Source: Nitrospirota bacterium
GTDB lineage: Bacteria; Nitrospirota; Thermodesulfovibrionia; Thermodesulfovibrionales; UBA1546
Assembly: GCA_004298625.1 (NCBI GenBank)
Contig: SCSY01000032.1
Coordinates: 1 to 8,207, forward strand
Direction of reading: 5' to 3'
DNA: 8,207 nucleotides
Both the position numbers and the translations under genes were made by a program. Positions 5,815 through 8,207 of this stretch are shown here, one piece after another (position 1 is the first letter of the stretch; every line of letters begins with the position of its first letter). Below the pieces are notes generated by a model that saw only the letters and a list, made by a program, of their open reading frames with translations, did no database searches and had not been told where the DNA came from.

Positions 5815-7167
5815 ATGTTTCAGCGAGCTATAAATAAATTTTTCCTTGAATGGAAGAACCGGAATAAGAGAAAACCGCTTGTAATCAGAGGCGCAAGGCA
5901 GGTAGGCAAGACCTCTGCAGTGAACCTCTTTGCCAAGAACTCTTTTAAAACTTACATATATATAAATCTGGAGCAGGAAGAAAATCTTGCCCTGTTTTCA
6001 AGGATGAATCCCATCCATGAACTGATTCAGGCAATACAGTTGAAGTTCAATAAGAAGATTATTCCCGGTTCTGCGCTCATTTTTATTGACGAGATACAGA
6101 ATTCAAGCATAGCCATGAATCAGCTCCGCTATTTCTATGAAGAAATGCCTGATTTGCATGTTGTAGCAGCAGGCTCCCTCCTTGAGGTGAAAATGAAGTC
6201 AGAAGGATTTTCATTCCCGGTAGGAAGGGTTGAATACTGTTATATGTATCCGGTCACATTTGAAGAATACCTGTCTGCCATGGGAGAAACAGAGACGCTG
6301 CATTATATAAATTCCGTAAAGCCTGATAAAAAGATACCCGCTGAAATTCATAATATGCTGATGAAGAAGTATCACGAATATCTTTTGGTAGGCGGAATGC
6401 CCGAGGCAGTTGCAAGATATGCGGAAACAAGGTCGCTGATTGATGTAGACCCGGTGTATGAATCCATTTTGACGGGATTTAAAGATGATGTCCTGAAATA
6501 TGCCAGCCTTGCAAAGTCAAAATACATTCAATATCTCATAGAACATTCATCTAAATATATAGGGCTGCCGGTTAAATATGAAAATTTTGGTCGCTCCGGG
6601 TTCCGCAGCAGAGAGATGAGCGAGGCCTTTGAGGTCCTTGAAAAAGGCATGGTCATAAGCAGGGTTTACGCATCTTCATCCAGGCAACTTCCGATAGTTA
6701 ACAATCTGAAGAAATCACCGAAGCTTTTGTATTTAGACACAGGGCTTGTCAACTATCAGGTCGGACTGAGGACTGAGATAATGAATATACAGGATATTAA
6801 TGCGGTCTATCACGGTCAACTCAGCGAGCAGGTTGCAGGCCAGACTTTGTTGTCACTGGCAATAAGAAAAAATATAAACCTGTCTTACTGGTACAGGGAG
6901 CAGAAAGGCTCCATCTCGGAGATAGACTACCTGATAAGTTCTCACAACAAGCTGATTCCTGTTGAAGTAAAGTCAGGCAAGTCCGGGACTCTGAGGTCGC
7001 TCCACAATTTTATTGATGAAAGCAAGAATGACTTTGCGGTTAGAATATATTCAGGGTCCATGGGAATTGAAAAGATACGGACCCCGCATAAAAAACAATT
7101 CGCTCTATTTTCCATTCCGTTTTATTTGCTGCATCGCATTGAGCAATTGCTTGATGGAGTATCGTAG
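5815..7167 (+). CDS. AAA_14 / DUF4143 family ATPase with PD-(D/E)xK-like C-terminus
   Basis: This belongs to a widespread but poorly characterised family of stand-alone prokaryotic ATPases. The AAA part has Walker A GARQVGKTS at 26-34, Walker B ALIFIDEIQ at 87-95, a sensor-like VVAAGSLLE at 116-124 and the family motif FPVGRVEYCYMYPVTFEEYL at 134-153. The middle shows the typical YLLVGGMPEAV and a winged-helix-like region. The C-terminal DUF4143 domain contains SEQVAGQTLL, YWYREQKGSISEIDYLI and IPVEVKSGKSG, where D371, E384 and K386 make a PD-(D/E)xK-like nuclease core. The 450 residues are full family length, and no signal peptide or membrane segment is seen. The gene has its own promoter region with repeats and no ribosome site, and stands alone between purD and the exonuclease. 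Whether the nuclease site is active, and what the protein does (defence, DNA processing or regulation), cannot be told. Confidence 0.9.
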   Translation: MFQRAINKFFLEWKNRNKRKPLVIRGARQVGKTSAVNLFAKNSFKTYIYINLEQEENLALFSRMNPIHELIQAIQLKFNKKIIPGSALIFIDEIQNSSIAMNQLRYFYEEMPDLHVVAAGSLLEVKMKSEGFSFPVGRVEYCYMYPVTFEEYLSAMGETETLHYINSVKPDKKIPAEIHNMLMKKYHEYLLVGGMPEAVARYAETRSLIDVDPVYESILTGFKDDVLKYASLAKSKYIQYLIEHSSKYIGLPVKYENFGRSGFRSREMSEAFEVLEKGMVISRVYASSSRQLPIVNNLKKSPKLLYLDTGLVNYQVGLRTEIMNIQDINAVYHGQLSEQVAGQTLLSLAIRKNINLSYWYREQKGSISEIDYLISSHNKLIPVEVKSGKSGTLRSLHNFIDESKNDFAVRIYSGSMGIEKIRTPHKKQFALFSIPFYLLHRIEQLLDGVS

Positions 7168-7303
7168 ATGATGAAGGAAAAAAAGAATAGGGAACCCTAA
7201 GAGGTTTTCGGCCTATAATCCGAAAGAGGCATGGGTTGTGAATATAAGCCTTAAGGATGAGGGGATGATAGGGCACAAAAATAAAATTCGTTCCCGTTTT
7301 TGA
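7168..7303 (+). other. Decayed coding fragment after the ATPase, unrecognised
   Basis: Directly after the ATPase stop, an ATG at 7168 opens a ten-codon frame (MMKEKKNREP). A one-base shift would join it to a frame reading KRFSAYNPKEAWVVNISL and on to KIRSRF, with a stop at 7301-7303. The composition looks protein-like, but I cannot name a family. The same frame resumes after the TGA as the fragment at 7310-7498, so both may once have been one gene. Confidence 0.3.
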
Positions 7304-7309
7304 GATACT

Positions 7310-7498
7310 GTGAAAAGCATCCAGCCGGTAATATTGTATCCCGGTTGGTTTGTATCTCCACAGCCAAAGGGAACCGACGTGTGGGTGCTGAATAAAAAGG
7401 CGCTTCTCGCTTTCCTCGAAAAAGAACCCTCGATATTGAGTTCGGAAGATGTCCATGCATTAGCAGCCCATTTAGAGCGTTATGTGCGAAATGCTTAA
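7310..7498 (+). pseudogene. C-terminal fragment resembling NERD-domain proteins
   Basis: The 62-residue frame starts at a GTG with no ribosome site and an in-frame TGA seven bases before it. It reads IQPVILYPGWFVSPQPKGTD, then VWVLNKKALLAFLEKEPSIL and LSSEDVHALAAHLERYVRNA. PVxxxPGWFV followed by VWVLNxKAL is a pattern I associate with the C-terminus of some NERD (nuclease-related domain) proteins, whose full domain is about 110 residues or more. The conserved N-terminal acidic and lysine residues are absent here. A truncated relic fits better than a complete small gene, but a genuine GTG-started small protein is not excluded. It lies convergent to the exonuclease gene, 36 bases from its stop codon. 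Confidence 0.45.
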
Positions 7499-7534
7499 AG
7501 TGGCGGAGAAGGGAAAGAGTGGCGCTATAGGCAA

Positions 7535-8207
7535 TTATGAACCGGACTTTATATAATTTTCCCAATAGTGAAAAAGCTCTTTTGTTGCTTTGATGTCCCC
7601 GAAACAGTATCTTGCAATATCAATATGCCTTTTGTTTGCAAACAGGTCTTTAATATCATATCCCGTTATGCCGTCTTCTTTCGGGCTCTTTATCCCAAAG
7701 GTCTTGCACCACATATCGAGGCTGAATCTGCGCCTTGACGCGCCGTAAAAAGTAAGCTGGTCCAGAAGGTCTATATGGCTACCGTTATATCTGTTGGGCA
7801 TGAGGTCTTTTAAAGATTTTATTTTATGCACCGCCGACCGCACGAGTATGAAAGGGCAGTCAAATCCCCTTCCATTAAAAGTTACTATTTCTTTATAACT
7901 CTTTACCGTATTCCAGAATTTTTCAAGTATATCTTTTTCGGAACCTGTTTCAAACCTTATCCCATTCTCCTCAAAAGGCGCAATCGTTGTTCCGGGAGCC
8001 TGAAAATATACTGCGCCTTTATCTGTTTCAGGGTTTAACATGCCGATAGTTATTATCTCGCCGGTGAGGGGATAAAAAGAGAGGCTTTCTTTTACGTCCT
8101 TAATGTCTTCTTCCGACTCGGCCCATTTAAGAAGGTATTCCTGGGTGCCCTTGTCAAAGGAATCAAAGTCCTTTCCAACAGTCTCTATGTCAAAAATAAT
8201 GCGGGAC
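7535..8207 (-). CDS. PolB-like DEDD 3'-5' exonuclease / ribonuclease H-like protein (5' end outside window)
   Basis: The minus-strand frame runs from the right edge to a TAA at 7535-7537, giving 223 residues; probably only a few N-terminal residues are missing. The fragment begins SRIIFDIETVGKDF, with exonuclease motif I (D-x-E) at residues 6-8. YPLTGEIITIGMLNPETD follows, then motif II TFNGRGFDCPFILVRS, a central SHIDLLDQLTFYG, and motif III ARYCFGDIKATKELFHYW with the late catalytic Asp. This is the layout of the predicted 3'-5' exonucleases related to the proofreading domain of family B DNA polymerases, which work alone on nucleic acid ends using two metal ions. The Met at 8039-8041 is internal, because motif I lies upstream of it. 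The natural substrate is unknown. The gene converges on the ATPase region. Confidence 0.85.
   Translation of the reverse strand, partial: SRIIFDIETVGKDFDSFDKGTQEYLLKWAESEEDIKDVKESLSFYPLTGEIITIGMLNPETDKGAVYFQAPGTTIAPFEENGIRFETGSEKDILEKFWNTVKSYKEIVTFNGRGFDCPFILVRSAVHKIKSLKDLMPNRYNGSHIDLLDQLTFYGASRRRFSLDMWCKTFGIKSPKEDGITGYDIKDLFANKRHIDIARYCFGDIKATKELFHYWENYIKSGS

Noticed and set aside
7206..7227. Hairpin TTTCGG / CCGAAA after the ATPase gene as a terminator
   Set aside because: The stem is only six base pairs with an eight-base loop and no T-run after it.
7040..7456. Minus-strand open frame of 138 codons covering the ATPase end and the gap
   Set aside because: It overlaps the conserved end of the ATPase antisense and has no family motif; the plus-strand fragment over the same bases gives the more protein-like reading.

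Overview
This window looks like a bacterial chromosome segment of moderate GC. It carries translation, RNA-turnover and purine-synthesis genes, interrupted by small accessory or decayed pieces. Frequent ATA isoleucine codons, a stand-alone IMP cyclohydrolase and the infB-rbfA-nrnA order would fit an uncultured Nitrospirota or deltaproteobacteria-like lineage. That placement is recalled pattern rather than proof, and no rRNA or tRNA is present to settle it.

Layout, left to right. The 3' part of infB (translation initiation factor IF-2) enters at base 1 and is followed by an 80-base gap holding a two-part stem-loop. Then come rbfA (30S maturation) and a DHH/DHHA1 phosphoesterase of the NrnA type, whose GTG start overlaps the rbfA stop. 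The truB gene that often closes this cluster is absent. In its place is a 271-base gap with what looks like the C-terminal tail of a PIN-domain (VapC-like) toxin. Next is radC, whose reading frame is broken by one extra base near 3366-3381. It is followed without a gap by a 199-residue PurH that has only the IMP cyclohydrolase domain, and then by a complete purD. These two genes supply the last step and an early step (GAR synthetase) of purine synthesis.

From 5593 the character changes. A 117-base stretch without a recognisable gene leads into an AT-rich control region. This has a near-consensus sigma-70 promoter (TTGACA, 17 bases, TATACT), a perfect 26-base direct repeat that duplicates the -10 region, and an inverted copy of the repeat's first part just before the start codon. 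It drives a 450-residue AAA_14/DUF4143 ATPase with a PD-(D/E)xK-like C-terminal motif. Behind this gene lie decayed coding fragments, one resembling the C-terminus of NERD-type proteins. The window closes with a minus-strand PolB-like DEDD 3'-5' exonuclease whose first codons lie beyond the right edge.

The housekeeping genes form at least two compact runs, infB-rbfA-nrnA and radC-purH-purD. The ATPase appears to be a separately promoted accessory insertion flanked by gene remnants. I did not find a clear new multi-gene system. The most unusual items are the ATPase control region, the single-domain PurH, the structured infB-rbfA spacer and the broken radC.
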